A DNA stretch of 64,000 bases from a bacterium (GTDB taxonomy: Bacteria; SZUA-79; Acidulodesulfobacterales; Acidulodesulfobacteraceae). Below are positions 43,155 through 53,612 of this stretch, piece by piece. The position numbers and the translations under genes were made by a program. Under the pieces are notes generated by a model. That model had not been told where the DNA came from, ran no database searches, and was given only the letters and a program-made list of their open reading frames with translations. The stretch covers positions 1 to 64,000 of the forward strand of contig JAJYDX010000001.1 of assembly GCA_021777135.1 (NCBI GenBank). Direction: 5' to 3'. Numbering within the stretch: position 1 is the first letter of the stretch; each line of letters begins with the position of its first letter.

Positions 43155-45947
43155 TTACAAATGCGAAACTACGCCGTAACATCTTTCGCAAATATCGGGG
43201 TAATCTTCATGCTTTCCCACGGTAATTTCATATTTCCAACACCTTGCGCATTTATCTCCGTCAGCTTTTTCAACTTCGACTTCGGTTATGGCAGTTTCAG
43301 ATAGTTCTTTCTTTTGCAGAACGACCCCCGAAACTATAAATAAATCTTTTAATTCATCTTGGTTGACATTACTTAATAAGGCGTAATCTTCATCGTTTGC
43401 TTTTAAAATTAACTTTGCCTCAAGAGAACTCCCTATAATTTTATCTACCCTTGCTTTCTCCAATACAGCTAATGCTACATTTCTAATTTCGATTAATTTA
43501 TCGAATTTTTCTTCCACTTCAAAATTTTGAAACGACTCGTTAATTTCTTCGAAATTTTCAAAAAAAATACTATCTGGCTTTTCGGACTTCTTAAAGTATC
43601 CCCAAGTTTCTGATGCGCTGAAGGGAATAATAGGCGAAAGAAATTTTATAAATATGTTTAATGCGTAATGAAATACGGTCTGCACTGCGCGTCTTTTTAC
43701 ATAATTTTTTCCTTCCGCATAAAGCGTGTCTTTGACTATATCTAAATAAAAAGAAGAAAATTCTATTAAAAATTTATAAATACCCTGATAAACTAAATGA
43801 AAATCAAAATTTTCGTAGTGTCTTAAGATATCCCCTGAAATAATGGTGATTTTATGTAATGCGTATTTGTCTAATGCGGCAAGGTTTTCATATTGCACCG
43901 AATCCGTATTTTCGTCAAAATCGTACAAGTTTCCGAGCATAAAACGCATGGTATTTCTTATCTTTCTATATCCTTCGGAAAGTCTTAGTATTATTTCCTG
44001 GGATATTCTCATATCATTTTTATAATCTTCGGAGGCCGCCCAAAGCCTTAAAATATCAGCGCCGTATTTGTTTATAATATCATCCGGACTAATAACGTTG
44101 CCGATAGATTTTGACATTTTTTTGCCTGAACTGTCAACGACAAAACCATGAGTTAAGACAGTTTTATAGGGCGCTGCATTTTCTGTTCCCACGCCTATAA
44201 GAAGACTGGAATGAAACCATCCTCTGTGCTGATCTGAGCCTTCTAGATATAAATCTGCTGGGAAACCCACGGATTTAATCTCTGCATCATTCTTAAGAAC
44301 ACAGTAATAGCTAACACCGCTGTCGAACCATACGTCGAGTATATCTTCTTCTTTCTCAAAATCTTTTGAACCGCACTTTTCGCATTTTACTTCTTTTTTG
44401 TTCAAGTTTATAAAATATTCGGCGGGCTTATCGAACCATACGTCAGCGCCGTATTTATCGAATTCGTCGGCGATTTTGAGAGTGAGGTCATAATCTATAT
44501 ATGCCTCTCCGCAGTTTTTACAGTAAAATGCCGTTATAGGCACACCCCAAGACCTCTGCCTGGAAACACACCAGTCAGGACGCGTTTCAAGCATACCGGA
44601 AATCCTATCTATCCCCCATTTAGGAATCCATTTTACTTTTTCCAACTCATCAAGGGACTTATCACGCAAATTATTAATCTCCATAGAAATAAACCACTGC
44701 TTAGTCGACCTTAAAATTACTGGATGTTTACATCTCCAGCAATGGGGATAGGAATGTTCTATTTTTTCTTCCAGGACTAAGGCTCCAACTTCTTTAAGTT
44801 TTTCTATAACATGCGGATTAGATTCAAAAACATGCATGCCGGCAAACGTATCAACGTCTTTCAAAAATCTTCCTTCGTTATTTATGGGAGCATAAGCCGG
44901 AAGATTATATTTAAGCCCGACGGCGTAATCGTCGTCGCCGTGACCTGGAGCTGTGTGGACAAGACCTGTTCCAGCGTCTTTTTTAACGTGAGAACCGAGT
45001 ATAAGCAGGGAATCTCTGTCTATAAAAGGATGGCGGGCAATCTTATTTTCTAAGTTTTTCCCGTTTGTTTTTCCTATAATTTCATATTCTCCGAAGCCGA
45101 ATTTTTTCATAAGCTCTTCGGAAAGACTCTCCTCTATTATAAAAATTTCGGTACCGTTATTTATAAATACATATTCGAAATCAGGATTTAAAGAAATAGC
45201 TAAATTAGATGGTATAGTCCACGGCGTCGTTGTCCAGATTACTGCAAAAACATCTTTTTCTCCAACTTTGGAATAATCTATAATGCCTTCAAGGTTAGAT
45301 TTTATTCTAAACTTAACAAAGATTGAGGGGGACGTCCTTTCGGCATATTCCACTTCTGCTTCCGCAAGAGCAGTTTTACATGACGAGCACCAGTATATGG
45401 GCTTATTTGCCCTGTATAGACCTCCGTTTTTTATAAAATCAGCAAGTTTCCTGACGGTATTTGCTTCATAAGCATAATTCATGGTGAGGTAAGGTTCACC
45501 GTATCTTCCAATGCTTCCCAGTCTTTTAAATTCCTGCCTCTGAATATCAACAAATTTATGCGCGTACTCGCGGCACAGTTTTCTTTTTTCGCTTTTAGAA
45601 ATAGAGTCTTTAGACTTTAAAGTTTTATCGACGTTATGCTCTATAGGAAGACCGTGGCAGTCCCATCCTGGAATAAACGGAGCATAATATCCGGACATAA
45701 GTTTAAATCGAATTATTATATCTTTTAATATTTTATTTAAAGCCGTACCAAGATGAATATGCCCGTTGGCATAAGGAGGTCCGTCGTGAAGAATAAAAGT
45801 TTTAGTTCTTTCTTTTGCTTTTTCTATTATATTTTTATAAAGCTCCGTTTCTTCCCAATCTTTGAGAAATCTTTCTTCAGTAGCCTTTAAATTTGCTTTC
45901 ATTGGAAAATCGGTTTTTGGAAGGTTTAATGTGTCTTTATATTCCAT
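43155..45947 (-). CDS. ileS: Isoleucyl-tRNA synthetase
   Basis: 930-aa class I synthetase. HIGH motif in HDGPPYANGHIHLGTALN, KMSKS motif in SSGKKMSKSIGNVI; also WCSSCKTALAEAEVEY, editing domain HTAPGHGDDDY and TTPWTIPSN, and a C-terminal zinc ribbon with CARCW and CERC. The domain set is of the bacterial (mupirocin-sensitive type) form. Confidence 0.97.
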   Translation of the reverse strand: MEYKDTLNLPKTDFPMKANLKATEERFLKDWEETELYKNIIEKAKERTKTFILHDGPPYANGHIHLGTALNKILKDIIIRFKLMSGYYAPFIPGWDCHGLPIEHNVDKTLKSKDSISKSEKRKLCREYAHKFVDIQRQEFKRLGSIGRYGEPYLTMNYAYEANTVRKLADFIKNGGLYRANKPIYWCSSCKTALAEAEVEYAERTSPSIFVKFRIKSNLEGIIDYSKVGEKDVFAVIWTTTPWTIPSNLAISLNPDFEYVFINNGTEIFIIEESLSEELMKKFGFGEYEIIGKTNGKNLENKIARHPFIDRDSLLILGSHVKKDAGTGLVHTAPGHGDDDYAVGLKYNLPAYAPINNEGRFLKDVDTFAGMHVFESNPHVIEKLKEVGALVLEEKIEHSYPHCWRCKHPVILRSTKQWFISMEINNLRDKSLDELEKVKWIPKWGIDRISGMLETRPDWCVSRQRSWGVPITAFYCKNCGEAYIDYDLTLKIADEFDKYGADVWFDKPAEYFINLNKKEVKCEKCGSKDFEKEEDILDVWFDSGVSYYCVLKNDAEIKSVGFPADLYLEGSDQHRGWFHSSLLIGVGTENAAPYKTVLTHGFVVDSSGKKMSKSIGNVISPDDIINKYGADILRLWAASEDYKNDMRISQEIILRLSEGYRKIRNTMRFMLGNLYDFDENTDSVQYENLAALDKYALHKITIISGDILRHYENFDFHLVYQGIYKFLIEFSSFYLDIVKDTLYAEGKNYVKRRAVQTVFHYALNIFIKFLSPIIPFSASETWGYFKKSEKPDSIFFENFEEINESFQNFEVEEKFDKLIEIRNVALAVLEKARVDKIIGSSLEAKLILKANDEDYALLSNVNQDELKDLFIVSGVVLQKKELSETAITEVEVEKADGDKCARCWKYEITVGKHEDYPDICERCYGVVSHL

Positions 45948-46013
45948 GCTAATCCCGTTTAATTTAATTGCGGTTAATTTATTTAATTATTTTCAGTTTT
46001 ATTTTTCTATCAT

Positions 46014-47027
46014 TTATTTTTTATTTACGCAGTTAGTCAAGTCTCCTTTATCTATCCAGCGGTTTATATTTTGTGCGCACATACGCGAAATATCCGCGAT
46101 AGATTCATATGTCGCGCCTCCTATATGTGGAGTGGCTATGACGTTAAAATGGAATATCTCGTCGCTTATATGAACCGGTTCCTTCCAGAATACGTCAAGA
46201 CCGGCACCTTTTATTTTGCCGGTTTTTAGACCTTTTACCAACGACTCCTTTTTAATTAAGCCTGCTCTCCCTACATTTATGACACAAGAACCAGATTTCA
46301 TTAAATCTATGGTTGAGCAGTCGATTAAATTTTCCGTATTTTTTTCTAAAGGAACTGCGAGTATAACATAATCGACTAAAGGCAAAACTCTTTTAAAATC
46401 GTCGTCCACAGTTCCTGCAAATTTAATTCCAAGCTTTTCCGCATAATCCTTTTCCGGTTTGTTATGTTTTAATCCATAAATTTCAGGATTAAACGGCTTC
46501 AATACCTTAATTAATTCCTGCCCTATTCCGCCAAGTCCTACTATAGCAAATTTCTTGCCGGAAATACTATGCCCCATGGGCTGGTTAGCGATTCCGTGGC
46601 TAATAGAATTTACGCATCCGTTATAATCCCTTGCAAGCGCAAGAATAAAAAACAGGGATAATTCAGCAACCGAAACAGCATTGTATGTTCCCACCGTAGG
46701 AACGTTAAATATTAAAATATTTTTTTTTGAAGCATAATCCACGTCAACATTTTCATAGCCTATGCCAAACTGCTGCACTAATTTGATATTATCAAACGAT
46801 AAAATATCTTCTCCTATATTAATTCCGGCATTTACTATCAATGCAATATTTTCTGACAAAAAAGATTGCGAACATTGTCCGCCTTTATCTATGCTATCTT
46901 CTCTGGCTTTTTTAATCTCTGTTAAAAAATCCTCTTTGCTTGTATAATGCGTAATGTTATGACCTTCGAGAAAAGGCTTTAAAATAGCAAACATTTCCCT
47001 TGACCTTAATATCACCGCAATATTCAT
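46014..47027 (-). CDS. D-isomer-specific 2-hydroxyacid dehydrogenase
   Basis: 337-aa NAD-dependent dehydrogenase of the PGDH/FDH/GyaR family. Dinucleotide motif AIVGLGGIGQELIKVL; catalytic Arg in NVGRAGLIKKESLV, Glu in LDVFWKEPVH and His in TPHIGGAT. Without a regulatory domain it resembles glycerate or lactate-type enzymes more than full SerA. It is read in the same direction as ileS, about 67 bases upstream. Confidence 0.88.
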   Translation of the reverse strand: MNIAVILRSREMFAILKPFLEGHNITHYTSKEDFLTEIKKAREDSIDKGGQCSQSFLSENIALIVNAGINIGEDILSFDNIKLVQQFGIGYENVDVDYASKKNILIFNVPTVGTYNAVSVAELSLFFILALARDYNGCVNSISHGIANQPMGHSISGKKFAIVGLGGIGQELIKVLKPFNPEIYGLKHNKPEKDYAEKLGIKFAGTVDDDFKRVLPLVDYVILAVPLEKNTENLIDCSTIDLMKSGSCVINVGRAGLIKKESLVKGLKTGKIKGAGLDVFWKEPVHISDEIFHFNVIATPHIGGATYESIADISRMCAQNINRWIDKGDLTNCVNKK

Positions 47028-47066
47028 TATATTATTTGATTAAAGTAGAATATTTATATTTATATT

Positions 47067-47459
47067 TTACGATTTAACTTTTTTTGAAGTTTTTTGGGCT
47101 TTTTTTACAGATTTTTTTGAAGCCTTTGCAGCGATTGCAGTCTTAACGGTAGGCTGAGCGGTACTGCCTTTTAAAGAACCCTCTCCCTTGCATAGCTGCA
47201 TTTTTTTAGAATATATATATTTATCGGGACAAATATATATGTGATTTTTTCCTTTAAACACATTAATTTTAGTAGCAGGTAAAGCATTATAACCTTTAAG
47301 GCTATCTTTTCCTACGCAAAGTTGAATTTTAGAATTATAAGAATACCCTAACGGGCAATAGAATTTTGCAAAAGATACCGCTGAAAAAAAAGATAAAATA
47401 AAAGCTGCTGCAAAAAAAGAAAATAGTGTCTTAAAAGCTGAATATTTAAAGCTTTTCAT
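47067..47459 (-). CDS. Secreted duplicated small protein with Lys/Ala-rich tail
   Basis: 130-aa protein, not recognised. It has a signal peptide (about 1-32, LFSFFAAAFILSFFSAVSFA). The mature part has two copies of a roughly 45-residue unit: CPLGYSYNSKIQLCVGKDSLKG and then CPDKYIYSKKMQLCKGEGSLKG (each C-P-x-x-Y-x-Y-x-x-K-x-Q-L-C), so each copy has one likely disulfide. The last 25 residues are Lys/Ala/Ser-rich (histone H1-like). A surface or periplasmic polyanion-binding role is conceivable. Confidence 0.6.
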   Translation of the reverse strand: MKSFKYSAFKTLFSFFAAAFILSFFSAVSFAKFYCPLGYSYNSKIQLCVGKDSLKGYNALPATKINVFKGKNHIYICPDKYIYSKKMQLCKGEGSLKGSTAQPTVKTAIAAKASKKSVKKAQKTSKKVKS

Positions 47460-47544
47460 AAATTTAAACCCCCCAATTTTAAAATTAATTTTAATTATTA
47501 TAACATCAAAGGTTTAATTTGTGAATATTTTTAAATGAAATATG

Positions 47545-48156
47545 CTATAAAGAACCGATATAACTTACGAGTCCTGTAATCGGATAGATATAAAAGGTAA
47601 GCTGCGGCAATGAAACGCCAAAAGATAAAGATATTGGCGGGATATTGTTATTATTATAGCCATACGGCTGAAATGCGGCGCCTATGGATGGACAAGGATT
47701 GCCGTTATTTTTAAACGTCCCCGGCTCGCCCTGCGAATTAAAGGCGATATAGTCTGCCATGAAACCCTGCCCCTGCACGCTGTAACTTATGCCGTAATTC
47801 ATAGTTACGTAAAAATTATCGGCTGTTTGCGCCAACGGATTAACAAGCGGCTGTATCGAGGAACTATTTGAATTGCCGTTGCAGGCGCATACTGCGTAAC
47901 CGGAATAGGCCGCGCTGCTGTTACCCAGGTTGCACGAAGGGCTTGAACCGGCCGGCGAAAATATAACTGTGGTATAGGTAAAATGGCTCATGGCATAATT
48001 TTGCGCATACCTTACGGCTGATTGAAGCTGCCTTTCATACATTCCCCTATCGCTGGAAACTGCCGAATTCAACCCTATCGTTCCGATAATGCCAAGAACG
48101 CCTAATAGTATTATAACCATTACTATTTCAACCAGAGTAAAACCTTTTTGATTCAT
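47545..48156 (-). CDS. GspH/FimT-like type II/IV pseudopilin
   Basis: 203-aa prepilin-like protein. The short leader MNQKG ends at a prepilin-peptidase site (G|FTLVE) and runs into the hydrophobic helix FTLVEIVMVIILLGVLGIIG. The C-terminal part has four Cys residues and Gly/Ser/Asn-rich regions, like GspH or FimT minor pilins. No other pilus or secretion gene is nearby, so the partner machine is unknown. Confidence 0.82.
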   Translation of the reverse strand: MNQKGFTLVEIVMVIILLGVLGIIGTIGLNSAVSSDRGMYERQLQSAVRYAQNYAMSHFTYTTVIFSPAGSSPSCNLGNSSAAYSGYAVCACNGNSNSSSIQPLVNPLAQTADNFYVTMNYGISYSVQGQGFMADYIAFNSQGEPGTFKNNGNPCPSIGAAFQPYGYNNNNIPPISLSFGVSLPQLTFYIYPITGLVSYIGSL

Positions 48157-48295
48157 AATGTTTTTATTGTTGCATAAGTTAATTACTGCTTAGGCGTGTT
48201 TTTAAATTATATCATTATTTTATTGAAATTATAATATTAAGAATATATAATAAATTCAGTCTATTAATGTTTATTTTAATTATTATAAGTGCAAA

Positions 48296-48682
48296 ATGAA
48301 ATTAATACATTCAGCAATAAGAACAAGCGACTTAAATAAATCCATAAATTTTTACGTTAATGTTTTCGGTTTTGCAATAAGAGAAAAACGTTATATCGAA
48401 GCCCATAAAACAACTTTGGTTTTCCTAAATAATCTAAAAACAGACTGCGAAATAGAGCTTATCGCGGATGACAATCCAAAACCTCTTGCTAAATGTGAAA
48501 ATTCTTTTGCACATTTAGCATTTCAAACGGACAATATCGACGAAGACGCAAAAAAAATGAAAGATGCAGGTGTAAATTTTTTAAGAGAGCCTTTCTATTC
48601 TATGGATAAAAGTATGAAAATAGCCTTCCTTGCCGACCCTAACGATATCATGATAGAAATTATCGAGTACTTAAAAAGCTAA
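48296..48682 (+). CDS. Glyoxalase/VOC family protein (lactoylglutathione lyase-like)
   Basis: 128-aa vicinal-oxygen-chelate protein in the GloA style. Start LIHSAIRTSDLNKSINFYVN holds the first metal His; also SFAHLAFQTDNI (His) and IMIEIIEYL (Glu). These are the glyoxalase I metal ligands. It lies next to aldehyde-detoxification genes, so methylglyoxal removal is plausible. No strong ribosome site is visible. Confidence 0.82.
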   Translation: MKLIHSAIRTSDLNKSINFYVNVFGFAIREKRYIEAHKTTLVFLNNLKTDCEIELIADDNPKPLAKCENSFAHLAFQTDNIDEDAKKMKDAGVNFLREPFYSMDKSMKIAFLADPNDIMIEIIEYLKS

Positions 48683-48738
48683 AACTAATTTGCAAGATAT
48701 AAAGTTATATATAAACATCTATTTAATTTATTAAATAT

Positions 48739-49638
48739 TTATATAGCGGCAACTTCAATATTGCGCAAATTTTCAACATCCCGCAACGGCGGATTGCCGA
48801 ACAGGCGGCTGTATTCGCGGCTGAATTGCGACGGACTCTCGTAGCCTACCTGGAAAGCTGCAGTAGCAGCATCGGTTCGTTCTGCCAACATAAGCCTTCG
48901 CGCTTCGTTAAGCCGCAGCCACTTTTGGAACTGCAGGGGACTCATAGCTGTAATAGTTCGGAAGTGATAATGAAATGCCGACCTGCTCATATTTGCGTGT
49001 TTTATAAGGACGTCAATTTGTAACGGTCTGGTAAAATTGTTTTTAATCCAGCTTATTGTTTGTGCAATTTGATGGCCTTGACTTCCAGCCGAAATAATAT
49101 GCCGCAAACGCATACCCTGGTCGCTTATAAGCAGTCGATAAAAAATTTCTCTTTTTATTATAGGCGCTAAAACCGTTATATTTTCGGGCTCTGCTAGTAA
49201 TTCTATTAGGCGCCTGAATGCGTTAAGCAGCGAAAAAGTAATCTCTCCCGTAGCCATACCTCTTTCGGGCTGCTGACGGCGGGGGTTTGGAATATTGTTG
49301 CCAGCGATTAATTCTAAAATTTCACGGTAGTCTAACTTAAGTACTAATCCAAGATATGGTTTTTCCATGCTTGCTTCGGTAATCTGAACTAAGGCAGGAA
49401 GATCTACCGACGTTAACAAAAAACGGTTTTCGTCGTATATGTAAGTTTCATTCGCCAGAACAACCCTCTTTGCCCCCTGAACTATCAAACAAATACGAGG
49501 TTCATACAATATATTTTCGGGCTTAGTCGGACTATTAGTCCTGTAAAGGGATAAACCGGATATTGCAGTTATATTACGTTCATTATTTTTGGTTAATTCG
49601 GCAATAATTTTCCTTAAAGCAAAAAGCTCGGCTTCCAT
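48739..49638 (-). CDS. AraC-family regulator (YqhC-like)
   Basis: 299-aa regulator. An N-terminal AraC-type cupin (PRICLIVQGAKRVVLANETYIYDENRFLL in parts) precedes a two-HTH C-terminal domain (LIKHANMSRSAFHYHFR and ATAAFQVGYESPSQFSREYSRLFG). It is divergent from an aldo/keto reductase and a YqhD-like dehydrogenase. In E. coli, YqhC activates yqhD and dkgA in response to reactive aldehydes; the local order fits that scheme. Confidence 0.9.
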   Translation of the reverse strand: MEAELFALRKIIAELTKNNERNITAISGLSLYRTNSPTKPENILYEPRICLIVQGAKRVVLANETYIYDENRFLLTSVDLPALVQITEASMEKPYLGLVLKLDYREILELIAGNNIPNPRRQQPERGMATGEITFSLLNAFRRLIELLAEPENITVLAPIIKREIFYRLLISDQGMRLRHIISAGSQGHQIAQTISWIKNNFTRPLQIDVLIKHANMSRSAFHYHFRTITAMSPLQFQKWLRLNEARRLMLAERTDAATAAFQVGYESPSQFSREYSRLFGNPPLRDVENLRNIEVAAI

Positions 49639-50865
<1,227 letters not shown>

Positions 50866-50895
50866 TTAAATAATGTTAATTAAGGAGAATTTAAA

Positions 50896-52062
50896 ATGTT
50901 AGATTTTGATTTTTATAATCCTACACATATTTTATTCGGCAAGGATAGGATAGGAGAAATTAATAAATATGTTCCATTAAACTCTGCCGTATTAATCATC
51001 TATGGAGGTGGAAGCGCAAAAAGAAACGGCTTGATCGATAAAGTTAAAACTGCGCTTGGTAATAGAAATGTTTTTGAATTTGGAGGTATTGAGGCAAATC
51101 CGCATTATGAAACCGCAATGAAAGCCGTTGAAATAGTGCGTAATAAAAATATAGATTTATTGCTTGCGGTCGGCGGAGGTTCTGTTATAGACGCAACAAA
51201 GTTTATAGCTTTGGCTTCATATTACAAAGGCGATACTATTGAACTTTTAAATTACGGATTTAAGCTAGTTCCTTCTGATGCCATAAAAAAACACGTTCCA
51301 TTCGGTACTGTATTGACATTGCCTGCGGCTGGATCAGAAATGAACAGCGGCGCTGTAATAAGCCATAAGGACGGGAAGTTTCCAGTTTTAAGCGAACTAT
51401 CATTTCCTAAATTTTCTATATTGGATCCAACTATCACTTTCACGCTTCCGCAGGTTCAAGTTGCAAACGGAGTAATAGACGCATTTGTGCATGTAATAGA
51501 ACAATACATTACATATCCTGTAGGAGCCTTAATTCAGGACCGTATAGCCGAGGGTATTTTGCAAACGTTAATAGAAGTTGGAAAAACTTCCGTTACGGAA
51601 AAAAATAATTATAATGCGAGAGCTAACCATATTTGGTGCGCTTCACTGGCGTTATGCGGTATAGTAGGTTCAGGGGTTCCGAAAGACTTAGCGACGCATA
51701 TGATAGGTCACGAGCTTACGGCTTATTTCGGAATCGATCACGCTCAGACATTGGCGGTAGTGCTTCCTTCTATGTTAAATGTCAGGCGCGATAAAAAACG
51801 TGAAAAACTATTGCAATACGCAGAAAGGGTTTTGCATATAGAAAAAGGTACAGAAAAGGAAAAGATAGACGCTGCAATTCAAAAAACGAGAGAGTTTTTT
51901 GAAAGCCTCGGCATAAAAACCCGTTTATCGGATTATGGAGTCAAGGTTGAGGATATTCCTATCATTATAGAGCAATTAAAAAAGCACGGAATGACCGCGC
52001 TTTCGGAAACACACGACCTTACGCCGGATATAAGCCAAAAAATATTAGAAGAGGCTATGTAG
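50896..52062 (+). CDS. yqhD: Iron-type alcohol dehydrogenase (YqhD-like aldehyde reductase)
   Basis: 388-aa group III alcohol dehydrogenase. Cofactor motif AVGGGSVIDATKFIA, metal ligands in ANGVIDAFVHVIEQY, MIGHELTAYFGIDHAQTLAVVLP, and the start DFYNPTHILFGKDRIGE match E. coli YqhD closely along the length. It reduces short and lipid-derived aldehydes with NADPH. It follows the aldo/keto reductase gene by 38 bases with AAGGAGA. Confidence 0.92.
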   Translation: MLDFDFYNPTHILFGKDRIGEINKYVPLNSAVLIIYGGGSAKRNGLIDKVKTALGNRNVFEFGGIEANPHYETAMKAVEIVRNKNIDLLLAVGGGSVIDATKFIALASYYKGDTIELLNYGFKLVPSDAIKKHVPFGTVLTLPAAGSEMNSGAVISHKDGKFPVLSELSFPKFSILDPTITFTLPQVQVANGVIDAFVHVIEQYITYPVGALIQDRIAEGILQTLIEVGKTSVTEKNNYNARANHIWCASLALCGIVGSGVPKDLATHMIGHELTAYFGIDHAQTLAVVLPSMLNVRRDKKREKLLQYAERVLHIEKGTEKEKIDAAIQKTREFFESLGIKTRLSDYGVKVEDIPIIIEQLKKHGMTALSETHDLTPDISQKILEEAM

Positions 52063-52085
52063 TATTTTAAGGAATATCAAATTAA

Positions 52086-52463
<378 letters not shown>

Positions 52464-52513
52464 TGGCTGGGGGAGAAGGATTCGAACCTCCGTAATGGGA
52501 GTCAGAGTCCCAG
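52464..52513 (-). other. 3' half of tRNA-Gln(CTG), candidate attachment site
   Basis: On the minus strand the sequence runs from the anticodon stem (TGGGA, loop CTCTGAC with anticodon CTG, TCCCA) through a T-arm (GGAGG TTCGAAT CCTTC) to TCCCCCAGCCA. The 5' half (acceptor and D arm) is absent. Such 3' halves are left when elements integrate into tRNA genes. The geometry predicts the element lies to the right and an intact minus-strand tRNA-Gln outside the window. Confidence 0.75.
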
Positions 52514-52732
52514 AATGCGGTTTGTAAGTGGTTGATATTAGAGGGTTTATTTAATGAGTAAAAAGAGGTATAGGAAATGTATAGGAAAATAATCTAACAG
52601 CAGCCCTTTTCCTCAGAGATATTCAGAACTTATTTAACTAAACCTTCCTCAGTCTATGCTTATAGAACTTTATACTATTTTCGGTCTTCCTGTTATCGGC
52701 AATTTTAAAATATGCACGAATGAATAATGGAA
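52514..52732. other. Gene-free stretch at the left end of the accessory region
   Basis: About 220 AT-rich bases between the tRNA fragment and the membrane-anchored gene. Only a 12-codon frame starting at 52554 is seen. No integrase remnant or clear repeat was recognised. Confidence 0.4.
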
Positions 52733-53509
52733 TTATTTCCATGGAAAAAGTTCTCTTAATTCATCCCTTTTCTTTATTTCTTTTCCTATATCCGCTTTAT
52801 TGATAGTAGAAGTATTAAATGACGATTTATTTCGTTCTCTCGAATGAAATACTGCTTGCGTTTCGCTATTGATATCTGATATAGCATAGGCAATTTCTGT
52901 TTCATACCTGCTATAAAAATACTGGTCAAGGCTATTCTTGTAATATACGTAGATAATCAGTTTTGTAGTGTGAAAAGGACTCAATATAGGCGTAAAAGTG
53001 TTGTAGCCTGCTTTGGAGTCTAAAAATACCAATTCATTGAAATCCTTATTGAGAGCTTCCACTAGGTCTTTTGTGTAAAACAGATTAAACCCGTATTCAA
53101 CGGTAGTCCCGTATTTATCCTTTTTATCTTTAATGTAATAGTTTGGTCTTATAAACTGACGGATTAATACCCTATTTTTCATAGGAATTACTTTTCGTCC
53201 AGATATTTCGGAGTATTTTAATTGTATTTCCGAATCCACAACGATATCTAAAGCAGCGGCAGTTCCTAAATTAGCCAATTCTATATCGATACTTAAAAAA
53301 TTATTTGATTTTAGAATGACGCTATTAGTAATACTAACCCCTATTATTGGCACTAAAGATAATTTTGATTGTTTAATCGTTTCTGATAAAGTTTTTTTAG
53401 TGAAGAAAACATAAACAAAAGTTAAAACCGCCAAAACAACAGTAGCTAATGCGGTAATAGCACCCGAATACGTTTGCGTGAAGCTGAGAAATTTTAAGAA
53501 TATCTGCAT
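52733..53509 (-). CDS. Membrane-anchored hypothetical protein
   Basis: 258-aa protein, not recognised. One N-terminal transmembrane helix (about 15-36, ITALATVVLAVLTFVYVFF) is followed by a 200-residue domain rich in beta strands. The profile (single anchor, then IELANLGTAAALDIVVDSEI) resembles small membrane proteins of unknown role that often neighbour defence genes. It is in the same direction as hsdR, about 103 bases downstream of it. No catalytic motif. Confidence 0.55.
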   Translation of the reverse strand: MQIFLKFLSFTQTYSGAITALATVVLAVLTFVYVFFTKKTLSETIKQSKLSLVPIIGVSITNSVILKSNNFLSIDIELANLGTAAALDIVVDSEIQLKYSEISGRKVIPMKNRVLIRQFIRPNYYIKDKKDKYGTTVEYGFNLFYTKDLVEALNKDFNELVFLDSKAGYNTFTPILSPFHTTKLIIYVYYKNSLDQYFYSRYETEIAYAISDINSETQAVFHSRERNKSSFNTSTINKADIGKEIKKRDELRELFPWK

Positions 53510-53612
53510 AATATATTAAACATACCGATTTATTTTATCTTGAATAGTATAACTTAAAAACAATGAGCGCAAGCATATACGGAATCCAAATTTTAATAAC
53601 CCTTTAATAACC

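Noticed and set aside
52464-52527. Complete tRNA-Gln gene
   Set aside because: Only the 3' half folds; the sequence beyond the anticodon stem has no D arm or 5' acceptor strand.
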